Shown here in pieces: positions 51,115-59,974 of a DNA stretch of 64,000 nt. The translations under genes and the position numbers were made by a program. The notes under the pieces were generated by a model. It had not been told where the DNA came from. It did not search any database and saw only the letters and a program-made list of their open reading frames with translations. The stretch's first letter is position 1. The number at the start of each line of letters is the position of its first letter. The stretch comes from UBA5951 sp012269555 (GTDB taxonomy: Bacteria; Pseudomonadota; Alphaproteobacteria; Puniceispirillales; Puniceispirillaceae). The stretch is from the NCBI GenBank assembly GCA_038147755.1, contig JAYQTS010000002.1, forward strand, positions 255,849-319,848. The letters are read 5' to 3'.

Positions 51115-53509
51115 ATGTCTGAGAATGATAACAAACAAAACATACCAATACTTCCATTGAGAGATATTGTTGTTTTCCCTCATATGATAGTTCCTTTATT
51201 CGTTGGACGAGAGAAGTCAGTGCTAGCTCTTGAAACTGTGATGGCCGAGAACAAGCAAATACTTTTGCTAACACAAACGGATGCAAGTACTGAAGAACCG
51301 TCATCTGATGACTTATATCGTGTTGGTACGCTTGGAACAATTCTGCAATTATTAAAACTACCAGATGGAACCGTAAAAGTTTTAGTTGAAGGTGGAAGAA
51401 GAGCCCAGGTTAGTGAAATTAATGACTCCTCAGATTTTTTGTTGGGGACTGTTCAGGAAATATTTGAAGATAAAATCACAGACCCGGAGATAATCGCTCT
51501 TGGTAGAGCAGCGATCCATCATTTTGAGGACTATATTAAACTAAATAAAAAAATTGCATCTGAAGTTTTGTCTTCTGTTAATCAACTGGAGGATACCAAT
51601 AAGATCGCAGATACATTGGCTTCACATGTAGCGGTGAGCATAGAAGATAAGCAAGAGTTATTAGAAAAACTAGATGTACGCGCCCGTTTAGAACGATTGT
51701 ATGAGCTTATGGATGGTGAAATTAGTGTTCTTCAGGTTGAGCGTCGAATAAGAAGCCGCGTTAAAAGACAAATGGAGAAAACTCAACGAGAATATTATTT
51801 AAATGAGCAAATGAAGGCTATCCAGAAAGAGCTTGGTGAGACCGAAGACGGCAAAAACGAAATTGATGAAATCGAAGAAAAGATAATTAAAGCAAAATTG
51901 CCCAAGGAAGCTAGAGATAAAGCTTTTAACGAAATAAAGAAACTCCGCAATATGGGGCCAATGAGTGCAGAGGCTACAGTTGTAAGAAATTATCTTGATT
52001 GGATGGTTGCGTTGCCCTGGAAGAAGGCTAGTAGGCTGAAAATTGACATACAGCAGGCAAGACAGATACTTGATGATGACCATCATGGTTTAGATAAGGT
52101 CAAAGAACGAATAATTGAATTTTTAGCGGTGCAAAAGAGAACTAAGAAAAACAAGGGCCCCATTTTATGTCTTGTTGGACCACCAGGGGTGGGTAAAACG
52201 TCTCTTGGTAAAAGTATAGCAAGGGCGTCAGGTAGGCAATTTGTGAGAATGGCGCTTGGTGGAGTTAGGGATGAAGCTGAAATCAGGGGCCATCGAAGGA
52301 CATATATTGGTTCAATGCCAGGGAAGATTCTTCATGGAATGAAGAAAGCAGAGAAAAATAACCCATTATTTCTTTTAGATGAGATAGATAAATTAGGTGC
52401 AGACTGGCGGGGAGACCCAAGTTCTGCTTTACTAGAAGTTCTGGATCCAGCGCAAAATAATACATTTCAGGACCATTACCTTGAGGTTGATTTTGATTTA
52501 TCCAATGTCATGTTTATCACAACAGCTAATAGTTTGAATATGCCGGAACCTCTTCTAGATAGAATGGAAATAATACAGCTTTCAGGGTATACAGAGGATG
52601 AAAAGATAGAAATCGCAATAAATCATCTTTTGCCGAGGCAACTTAAGGAACATGGTATAAAGGAATCTGAAATAAAAATTTCTCAGGATTGTATAAGAGA
52701 TGTAATAAGATACTATACTAGAGAGGCAGGAGTTCGTGCTTTGGAGCGTTCTTTAGCTCGTATTGTAAGGAAAGCTTTGACACAAATTGTTATGGGTGAG
52801 ACTAAACAGTTTAGAAATAAATCAAGAAAATCTATCCGATTTTATGGGAGTTAAAAAATTTAAGTTTGGAGAGATTGACTCTGACGATCAGGTAGGCGTT
52901 GTCACGGGTCTTGCCTGGACGAAAGTTGGTGGTGAATTATTACAAGTTGAATCAGTTCGTGTGCCTGGAAAAGGTAAAATTTCGTCCACAGGTAAATTGG
53001 GTGATGTTATGAAGGAATCGATTCAAGCAGCAGAATTTTTTGTAAAATCGAAGGCGAAAGACTTTGGAATAGATTTAACAATTGCTGAAAAGTTCGATAT
53101 TCATGTTCATGTACCTGAGGGAGCAACACCAAAGGACGGTCCATCTGCAGGAATTGCCATGGTTACTTCAATAATTTCGGCGCATCTGGGGCTTGCCGTT
53201 AAAAAAGATGTAGCCATGACTGGAGAGATAACACTAAGGGGTCAGGTTCTGCCAATAGGTGGTCTAAAAGAGAAGTTATTAGCTGCTTTGAGAGGTGGAA
53301 TAAAAACTGTTATTATTCCAAAAGATAACGAAAAAGATTTAGAAGAAATTCCAGACAACGTAAAATCTGATTTAAAAATTATACCGGTTTCTATTGTTGA
53401 TGAGGTTGTTAATCTTGCATTTGTAGAGAGCCCAAAACCTTTAGTTGAAAAAATTTCATCCACCATTACCCCTGAGTCTGGCTCTGTTTCGGATATAGTC
53501 GCACATTAA
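51115..53509 (+). CDS. lon: Lon protease (frameshifted)
   Basis: AAA+ serine protease for damaged and regulatory proteins. The N-terminal LON domain (ILPLRDIVVFPHMIVPLFVGR), Walker A GPPGVGKT (about residue 352), sensor region and the protease motif PKDGPSAG with catalytic serine (about residue 674) are present; the catalytic lysine lies in GGLKEKLLAALRGGIKT-type sequence. The frame breaks near 52803-52815, where IVMGETKQ gives way to EINQENLSDFMGVKKF one frame on. Reassembled length of about 798 residues is normal. Confidence 0.94.
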
Positions 53510-53619
53510 CTCAATTTTTACCTTAAAATTAGGGATAAATCGTTAAATTTTAATTGATTTGATAGTTTGTTGCGCATATTGTTTATGCTCACAACTTACT
53601 TTTAAGAAGGGATAAATCA

Positions 53620-53895
53620 ATGAATAAAAACGATCTCGTCACATCTGTTGCAGAACATTCGTCACTAACTAAAGCGGATGCTGCCAGAGCAGTTGATGCT
53701 GTTTTCGCGTCTATAGAAGGCTCGCTAAAAAATGGTAATGAAGTTAGAATCGTTGGATTTGGTACTTTCTCTGTTGCTTCTCGTGCTGCAACTACAGGTC
53801 GTAACCCAAGAACTGGTGAAACAATTCAAATAGCGGCATCTAAGCAACCAAAATTTAAGGCAGGTGCTCCGTTGAAAGCTGCTGTCAATAATTAG
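53620..53895 (+). CDS. hupB: HU-family nucleoid protein
   Basis: 91-residue histone-like DNA-binding protein. Family marks are MNKNDLVTSVAEHS, VGFGTFSVASRAA and the DNA-embracing arm GRNPRTGETI. It follows lon in the conserved clp-lon-hup order. Confidence 0.95.
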   Translation: MNKNDLVTSVAEHSSLTKADAARAVDAVFASIEGSLKNGNEVRIVGFGTFSVASRAATTGRNPRTGETIQIAASKQPKFKAGAPLKAAVNN

Positions 53896-53944
53896 ATATT
53901 CAGCTCAATTTGTTAACGAAAAAATTAATAGTTAATCGGTCTAA

Positions 53945-54019
53945 GGGTGGTTAGCTCAGCTGGGAGAGCAATTCGTTTACACCGAATAGGTCGGGGGTTC
54001 GAACCCTCACCACCCACCA
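53945..54019 (+). tRNA. tRNA-Val (TAC)
   Basis: Acceptor GGGTGGT pairs with ACCACCC (offset by normal spacing), anticodon loop TTTACAC gives TAC, the T arm is GGGGGTTCGAACCCTC, and CCA is encoded. Confidence 0.96.
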
Positions 54020-54021
54020 TA

Positions 54022-54050
54022 AAAAAAGCGGGACTATGTCTCGCTTTTTT
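54022..54050 (+). terminator. Terminator after tRNA-Val
   Basis: AAAAAAGCGGGAC pairs with GTCTCGCTTTTTT (one G-T wobble) with a TAT loop and closing T-run, three bases after the tRNA. Confidence 0.88.
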
Positions 54051-54142
54051 ATATTTTAGATAAGTAATTTATATAATTTGCTGAAGTTCCATCCTTAGTA
54101 ATGGTATCTTAGTTTTAAAAAAGTTATTCTTAGAGATATTCA

Positions 54143-54409
54143 ATGGATAATAATAAAAAAGATAGTCTCCATAAAACAAACCATATTTCTGTTCATAAAA
54201 ATGTTGACGCTCAGGCACAACTGCTAAAAGAGTTAAAAGAATATGTTTCTAAATATTCGGATTATGAAACTCCATTTATAAAAAGTGATGGAGACATCAT
54301 CATTGCTCTAAAAAAGTCTGTTAAGAAGAAGAGACAAACAACTCAAAGCCTTGCTGAGGCTGTAAAATTTATGATGAATGAGTCGCAAGCTGTTCGAGGA
54401 AAAAAATAA
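54143..54409 (+). CDS. Hypothetical protein, 88 residues
   Basis: Small basic protein with no recognised family. AGAG lies seven bases before the ATG. The N-terminal half is polar, the middle (LLKELKEYVSKYSDYETPF) looks helical, and the end is Lys-rich (KKSVKKKRQ, VRGKK). It is convergent with the TPR gene. It could be a real small gene; support is the ribosome site and isolated position only. Confidence 0.5.
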   Translation: MDNNKKDSLHKTNHISVHKNVDAQAQLLKELKEYVSKYSDYETPFIKSDGDIIIALKKSVKKKRQTTQSLAEAVKFMMNESQAVRGKK

Positions 54410-54429
54410 TACGCAGCCACACGTTAGAT

Positions 54430-54969
54430 TTACTTATTTAGGGCTGCACTTATAGCTTTTTCCAAGGCACGCAATTCTTTACATTGAGTTACACAAATAT
54501 CATCAATCCGGGCTAAATTCGCCTTAGCCTTATCAATTTTTCCAAGCGTTATGAATAACTCGCCCTGATATTCTAAAGCACCTAAATGTTTTGGATTAAT
54601 ATTCAAGGCCTTTTCGTAGTAGTGAGAACTTTTTACCAAGTCTCCCGTTTTACGAAATGAAAATCCTAAATAATTAAGGATATCAGCATCATCTGGATTT
54701 TCTGTTGCCAGAGTTTCTAATAAACTTATAGCGTCTTTAAAGTTATTAGCTTTAATAAATTTAACTGCTTTGTAATATTCTTTGGAATGAGTTGTGCTTG
54801 TTTTTTCCTCTTTCGAGGATACACTGCCGGCAGCAAAAGCACCATTGAATGAAAACATAAATGCTATAACAATAATTAACAATAAGTCCGCAATGAATGT
54901 ATTTCCTTGTTTACTTGAAAATGAGACTGTTCTAATTGCTGCTTGAGTTTTGGTTATCGGTGTAAGCAT
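54430..54969 (-). CDS. TPR-repeat protein with membrane/signal segment
   Basis: 179 residues. A hydrophobic segment (LLLIIVIAFMFSFNGAFAAG, residues about 29-48) ends in an A-F-A-A-type signal peptidase site, so the rest is probably periplasmic. Two to three tetratricopeptide repeats follow (DADILNYLGFSFRKTGDLVKS, then PKHLGALEYQGELFITLG). AGAGG lies upstream of the ATG at 54969. Partner unknown. Confidence 0.78.
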   Translation of the reverse strand: MLTPITKTQAAIRTVSFSSKQGNTFIADLLLIIVIAFMFSFNGAFAAGSVSSKEEKTSTTHSKEYYKAVKFIKANNFKDAISLLETLATENPDDADILNYLGFSFRKTGDLVKSSHYYEKALNINPKHLGALEYQGELFITLGKIDKAKANLARIDDICVTQCKELRALEKAISAALNK

Positions 54970-55142
54970 TATTTTCCTCTCTGGTAATATTTATTTTTTT
55001 GATACGTTGTGAATAAACGTTTAGATTTAAACTTTTCAGAAAACTTTAAGTTAGAAACTCGCTTGACAGCCCACTATTGTTAGGCTAATTCAACTATTTG
55101 AGTTAAATGGTGTTTAAAAATCTATAATGCCATTCCATATAT

Positions 55143-55219
55143 GGGGGTGTAGCTCAGTTGGTTAGAGCGCTGGCCTGTCACGCCAGAGGCCGCGGGTTCG
55201 AGTCCCGTCACTCCCGCCA
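55143..55219 (+). tRNA. tRNA-Asp (GTC)
   Basis: Acceptor GGGGGTG pairs with CACTCCC (one G-T), anticodon loop CTGTCAC gives GTC, T arm CGCGGGTTCGAGTCCCG, discriminator G and encoded CCA. Its 3' part is duplicated at 58142-58187, marking an integration site. Confidence 0.97.
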
Positions 55220-55220
55220 C
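55175..55220 (+). repeat. Attachment-site repeat, left copy (tRNA-Asp 3' end)
   Basis: 46 bp from CTGTCACGCC in the anticodon arm to one base past the CCA, identical to 58142-58187. Integrases that use tRNA genes recombine in this part of the gene and leave such direct repeats. Confidence 0.85.
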
Positions 55221-55249
55221 TCAATAAATAAATAAAATCAGTATTTTAA

Positions 55250-55285
55250 GATACTTCGGACAGCAATGTTCGGGGTCTTTTTTTG
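55250..55285 (+). terminator. Probable terminator after tRNA-Asp
   Basis: ACTTCGGAC and GTTCGGGGT form a nine-pair stem with several G-T wobbles around AGCAAT, followed by CTTTTTTT. It lies about 30 bp past the tRNA, inside the element. Confidence 0.5.
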
Positions 55286-55300
55286 TACCAAAAACACGTT

Positions 55301-55322
55301 TGTGTTCGTTTTGTGTTCATTT
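55301..55322 (+). repeat. 11-bp direct repeat, candidate integrase arm site
   Basis: TGTGTTCGTTT then TGTGTTCATTT in tandem. The same unit recurs as a pair at 58016-58037 near the other end of the element. Paired short repeats flanking att cores are typical arm-binding sites of tyrosine recombinases; here the assignment is inference. Confidence 0.5.
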
Positions 55323-55583
55323 TTGAATGTGAGTTTTGACATATTATGTCATTTTCGATCCGAGAGAAAACCTTGTTTTACATTGGTTCCGCAGTGAAAC
55401 AATCCAGTGGGAAAAAAATTTATCAGAAAAAGGAAAGAAAAGAATACCTTCTTTGAAGAACTCAAGCGAATGAATGGTAGCTAAAAAAACTATGACAAGC
55501 TTTAATGTCACTCGTTACTTTTTGACTATTGCCATGACGCGCATATAACATTTGATGGTGACCATCACTTTATAATTAATTTT
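55323..55583. other. Non-coding or decayed stretch inside the element
   Basis: No intact gene. Short open runs such as one ending FFEELKRMNGS (near 55447-55485, plus strand) may be the tail of a decayed gene, but no family was recognised. Confidence 0.35.
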
Positions 55584-55840
55584 CTAACTTTTTATATCTT
55601 CTATTTTGATCTCAGATATAGGTTTTGCAATCTTCCAAATACAACCTCACCGTTTAATGCTCTTGTCGTTATAACAGTCTCTGTTGGTGGGCAGTTAGGC
55701 TCATTACAATTCAATTCGGATAAGCTTATCAATGTATCATCAGTTAAATTAAATTGTTCTTGAATAAGCATTTTTATTTTTCTAGTAATTTCAGGATTTA
55801 TTTTTTTTCGATTGAACATAAATTTTCTCTTTAACATCAT
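55584..55840 (-). CDS. Small CobW/WD40-associated protein (frameshifted), function unknown
   Basis: About 85 residues. It starts at tandem ATGs (55840, 55837) that overlap the WD40 stop. The body has a basic helical N-terminus (NRKKINPEITRKIKMLIQEQF), then ISLSELNCNEPNCPPTETVIT with two cysteines and NGEVV. One base is lost near 55622: the other frame gives WKIAKPISEIKIEDIKS to a TAG at 55584-55586. It is the third gene of the cobW-WD40 run; the C-N-E-P-x-C-P-P motif suggests metal binding. Function unknown. Confidence 0.65.
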
Positions 55841-56902
55841 GCCCAAAGTGGTGACCACAAGATATTACCATCATCATCACCAATAAAAATATGGGATCCC
55901 GTGCTTGACACTGATAAAGCAGTTACCTGGCTCCTGTGGAGCCTCTTATTAAGATACCACTATTATTCTCATTTATTTCAGCTAACAAAACAGAACCATC
56001 TCTGTAGCCTGCAAAAACAGCATTTTCGCGCGGTAAACTATGAACTTGAGTAACCATAATATTATTATATTTCCCCAAACAGACCGGTGAGCGTTCCATG
56101 GGTCCACATTTACCATCGAACGGCCAACAGATGGCCTCATCAGCGCCCGAGGTGACTAGGAATGGTGTTTCTCCAACCCAGGCAAAACTCTTTACCTTGG
56201 AAGGGTATCCTGCCATGGCCATATTAGTTTTATCTCTAATTCGCCAGCCATGGACGGCGTTCTCTTGCATTGCTGTGACAAGATACTTCCCATTTGGGCT
56301 GAATGAGACGGCACCATGAGACCCTTTCCAGGCAAATACTGAAGATTTCATTTTCGCTTGATCAGTTCCCAAACGGTGACGCCACCGTAATGAGCTACAG
56401 CAAGTCTTTTACTTGTTTTGTCAAATGATAAACCCCCAATTGTGCTTCTATGCACTAATACTTCTGGTTCCTTTTGGTCTGAGTTCCAGACATAAACGTT
56501 TTTTCCTGACGAACATGCTATTAAATCTTCCTTTTGCGCTACGCAGTCAATCCACTTTTTATTAAAATTTTTAATTTCCTCAATATAGCCATCTGTTGAG
56601 GTTTTTAATAGCAAACCGTCATCTCCACCTGTTAAAATAAAATCATCATCTGCCGCAATGCAAAGGATTGCACCTTTATGAGCCTTTTTTTATTTCGGGA
56701 AAGAGACCAGGTCTAAATATTCCAATAGTACCATCCCTCAAAACCAGCAACAACTCCTTCTGTTGATTGCAGTCGCACATGTTACTGGTGCATGAAAACA
56801 ATGATTAATTCCTCTTCGCTCTAACTCGGTTTGCTTTTCTCGAACTAACTGGTCTGAATTAGAATCATTAAAAGAATTAGTTAAACTCTGCATCCTCAAA
56901 CC
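55837..56902 (-). CDS. WD40-repeat protein (several frameshifts)
   Basis: About 350 residues of beta-propeller sequence once reassembled: MQSLTNSFNDSNSDQ, VVAGFRDGTIGIF-like, AHKGAILCIAADDDFILTGGDDG, STIGGLSFDKTSKRLAVAHYGG, GSHGAVSFSPNGKYLVTAM, SFAWVGETPFLVTSGADEAICW and SSTGSHIFIGDDDGNILW. At least four one-base breaks (near 56755, 56690, 56360 and 55935) scatter it over three frames. It lies 61 bp downstream of the cobW stop on the same strand and overlaps the next small gene. Role unknown; placement links it to zinc homeostasis. Confidence 0.75.
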
Positions 56903-56962
56903 CTTTTTCAAGATCCATTTTTTTCTAAGTTTCTGCCAATGAATACATTCGAGATGTACGGT

Positions 56963-57842
56963 TTAAATTGCTAGGCTACACCCATCAGACGCATCCATTA
57001 ACATGTGAACTCCTTGGAATACGTAACGCTCTTTTTTCACCCGAAAAGTTTAGAATACCTTTAGAACGTAATATGTCCTGGCCATGCGTTTGTAGAAGTC
57101 CACCAAACCATTTTTGAAATAATTCAAGATCTAAAGGGGTCTCAGAAATAAAAGACAAACTTTTGATATCATCATCATGTTCGTGATCATGATCAGAGTC
57201 CAGGAAATCTGGTTCTACCTCAAGAACTCGGTCTAAGCTAAAAGCATTAAGACCAATAATTTCATTTAATGCAGTTACACATCTAGAAGTTTGAATAATC
57301 TTCGTATAAGGATTTATTTTTCTTATTCGCGCTTCAACTTTTGACAAGCCACTCTTTTCCACTAGGTCTGTCTTATTTAATAACACAACGTCTGCAAAGG
57401 CTATCTGTTCCTCTGCTTCATGATGTTCACCAAGTTGGCCATCGAGATGCACAGCATCTGCTACAGTAACGATGGCATCAAGCTTTGTACGTTGTGCCAC
57501 ATCCTCGTCCACAAAGAAAGTTTGTGCTACAGGTGCAGGGTCAGCTAATCCAGTTGTTTCCACAATTATTGCATCTAATTTATCTGCTCGTTTCATTAGT
57601 CCACTTAAAATACGTATTAAGTCTCCTCGCACAGTGCAGATGCATCCATTGTTCATTTCAAAAACTTCTTCGTCAGCATCTACCACCAAATCGTTATCGA
57701 TACCTTCCTCGCCAAATTCGTTGACAACCACAGCATATTTTTTGCCATGATGTTCAGTTAGAATTCGATTTAATAAAGTAGTCTTACCAGCTCCTAGGAA
57801 ACCGGTTAATACAGTGACGGGTACTTGTTTATTTACAGACAT
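56963..57842 (-). CDS. CobW/COG0523 GTPase, probable zinc metallochaperone (frameshifted, short C-terminus)
   Basis: G3E-family GTPase. Walker A is GFLGAGKTTLLNR at residues 13-25, with FGEEGIDNDLVV, TTGLADPAPVAQ and NKTD downstream. The family metal motif G-C-x-C-C is seen as NNGCICTVRGD, one cysteine short. A His/Asp run (DSDHDHEHDDD) precedes the C-terminal domain. One break near 57020-57035 shifts the frame; restored it reads YVFQGVHMLMDASDG and stops at 56963-56965, short of the usual C-terminus. A Zur-like palindrome lies 55 bp upstream, which points to the zinc-starvation subgroup. Confidence 0.85.
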
Positions 57843-57896
57843 TGTTTGGCTTTCTATTTTAATTTTTTCTTGCAGGAAGATTCTTTAAATTATGAT

Positions 57897-57908
57897 ATGT
57901 TATAACAT
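57897..57908. promoter_or_regulatory. Zur-box-like palindrome upstream of cobW
   Basis: ATGTTATAACAT is a perfect palindrome within GATATGTTATAACATAACATT, 55 bp before the cobW start. It matches the core of known Zur operators (TGTTATA-x-TATAACA type). Zinc-replete repression of the cobW-WD40-small gene run is the likely meaning. Confidence 0.6.
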
Positions 57909-58015
57909 AACATTTTCAAATAGGTATAGTGAAAATTTAAAAATATTTTTAAAGTAATCCGAGCTATGAATGATGGGATCGTACTAAAATCTGGGGACAC
58001 TAAATTGTAAATCGC

Positions 58016-58037
58016 TGTGTTCATTTTGTGTTCATTA
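58016..58037 (+). repeat. 11-bp direct repeat, right inner arm site
   Basis: TGTGTTCATTT then TGTGTTCATTA, matching the pair at 55301-55322 in the same orientation. It lies about 105 bp inside the right attachment repeat. Confidence 0.5.
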
Positions 58038-58141
58038 TTGAGGTGATTTTTCAGTGTCGAGGCGTGTAGTTTTATGACAAAGTGTAGAAAATGTCCATGT
58101 ATGTCGTTAAAATACCGTCAAAAACGGTTAAAATGCTAGAC

Positions 58142-58187
58142 TGTCACGCCAGAGGCCGCGGGTTCGAGTCCCGTCACTCCCGCCACG
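58142..58187 (+). repeat. Attachment-site repeat, right copy
   Basis: Exact 46-bp copy of the tRNA-Asp 3' end. The sequence before it (AAAATGCTAGA) does not continue the tRNA, so this is a tRNA fragment, not a second gene. Confidence 0.85.
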
Positions 58188-58217
58188 AAAATTTAATTAT
58201 TTCAATGGTTACGGCAT

Positions 58218-58240
58218 TTTGCCTCGGTTTTGCCTCCTAT
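58218..58240 (+). repeat. 11-bp direct repeat outside the right attachment copy
   Basis: TTTGCCTCGGT then TTTGCCTCCTA: same period as the TGTGTTC pairs but a different unit. It lies between the repeat and the recombinase stub, as expected for arm sites of a second, distinct integrase. Confidence 0.4.
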
Positions 58241-58252
58241 TTTAGGCATTGA

Positions 58253-58440
58253 CTACCGTTCTAGGAAATTTTGTAACATCCGACTAGAATGGTCGCTTGC
58301 CTGACCCATGTAGTCAGGATGGTAATGAGCGTAATGCTCTTCAGTGATTCTCTCATATTTGCGTGACCGAGTTGTCTGAAATTTGAATCATATCGACACG
58401 CCTTCTTTGCCATTGTTGCCCAGGTTCTTCGAAGGTCATG
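58253..58440 (-). pseudogene. Tyrosine recombinase (integrase), C-terminal remnant
   Basis: The minus strand encodes HDLRRTWATMAKKA, the box II H-x-x-R motif, then FRQLGHANMRES and, one frame on, EEHYAHYHPDYMGQASDHSS ending in LQNFLER and a TAG at 58253-58255. This is the last 60 or so residues of a phage-type integrase, with a frame break near 58328. The sequence upstream of the first histidine is unrelated, so the N-terminal two thirds are missing. It points at the attachment repeat 66 bp away, the normal place for an integrase. Confidence 0.8.
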
Positions 58441-58547
58441 CCTTCATAAACGTTTAGATTAAAATTTATAGAACAAATAATCACTTTTAATGAAAACTTT
58501 GATTATGATAATTTAACGTGTCTTTAATTAGAAAATTAAATTTTTAA

Positions 58548-59974
58548 ATGGTAAACAAAAAGTTTTTTTAGAAAGTTGCATTTGGAATAAATCCAAACGA
58601 AGAAGTGCCCGCAAACCTTTGTCTTGGGCGCAGGGTCAAGTTCATAATACTCCTCCACTAACTTTGGGAGGGATTACTTCCAGAGCAGAAAGAACTTCGA
58701 ATAAATGAAAAATTTCATAATGATGAAAAAGACAAGCTAGAGAAGAAATTTAAAAATGATGATAATGCTTTTGAAGAAGCAATGAGAAATTTGAATTGAA
58801 AACTGGGTACCAATTATTATGAGGCATTGAAATCAATATTCGCCATCATGCGGCAATTCATAGTGGTTCTCCTGTATTCGAGAGGCTTTGCGGTTTTGGG
58901 CAAATCATTTTGCTGCACTCGAGACTGCTAATCCGTGGTTTGGGTTTACAGGCGAATATCATAGAAATGTTCTAAGGAAAAACCTAACTGGCTCCTTTGT
59001 AGAATTAGTTACAGCGGCAACAACTTCGCGGGCTATGATAGAAAGTTTGGATAACTCAGACTCAGTCGGTCCAAATTCTATTCAAGGAAGAAAAGACAGA
59101 ACAAAATAAAATTGTATCAATTAATGAAAATCATGCGAGGGAATTGTTAGAACTTCATACCGTTTCTTCAAAAGGTGGATATGCACAGCAAGACGTTATA
59201 AATCTGTCTAAAATTATGACGGGTTGGCAAGCTCATGATAATGAGCCAGTGAAATTTAATCAAAGAATTCATGAGCCAGGAGAACACATAGTCTTTGGCA
59301 AAGGTTATAAGCAAAAAGGAACTAATTCAAAGAACAAACTGTTAGATGTAATCCCGGATTTGTGTGCTAGGCCTTCCTGTAGAGAATTTATAGCAATAAA
59401 GCTTTGCAGACATTTCATTTGTGATGAGCCCACAAAAGAGATGGTGAGGCCGATTGTTGAAGAATGGGAGAAAACAGATGGGCACCTTCCATCAGTTCAT
59501 TCTGCACTAATGGAAGTTATTTATTATCACAACAATAACAACAAAGTTTCCTAAATCCAGAAATCTGGCTTGTTCAATTAGCAAATATGTTTGACCTGAA
59601 TTATCCAGTTGAGGAAAAAGTGATGAATTATAATTTTTCTTCTTATCCAGATTGCAAAGACGAATAATTGACATCCTGAACAGATTGGGCATAACCTCAC
59701 TGTCCCAGACAACCAAATGGTTGGCCAGATACAGAATTATGGGTTTCACCTGAGTTAATTGCGAGAAGGTTTCAATATCCAATTAAATTAATGCAGTTTC
59801 CAACATACAAGAGAAGATTTCCTGCAAACTGACTTGAATACCATTTTCGCAATAATTATGAAAAAAATTCAGAAGAGATTATAAGCTATATTAGTAAAAA
59901 ATAACTTTGATATGGACGAATTTGCAGGAGCTGTGAAGACTTTTGCTGCTACAGGGTGGAGTATGTATGCATGA
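58548..59974 (+). pseudogene. DUF1800 family protein (many frameshifts)
   Basis: The recognisable order is KVAFGINPNEEVPANPLSWAQ, LPEQKELRINEKFHND, FWANHFAALETANPWFGFTG, RKNLTGSFVELVTAATTS, NENHARELLELHTVSS, GYAQQDVINLSKIMTGWQ, AIKLCRHFICDEPT and a final FAGAVKTFAATGWSMYA. This is the DUF1800 layout over about 470 residues, but the frame changes at many points. DUF1800 proteins are usually encoded with a DUF1501 partner, as here, and are thought to be exported; function is not established. The stop overlaps the next ATG. Confidence 0.75.

Noticed and set aside
55013..58460. 15-bp direct repeat ATAAACGTTTAGATT at 55013 and 58446 as an older element boundary
   Set aside because: Short and AT-rich; matches of this size are expected by chance in a 64-kb AT-rich window, and the 46-bp repeat is far stronger.
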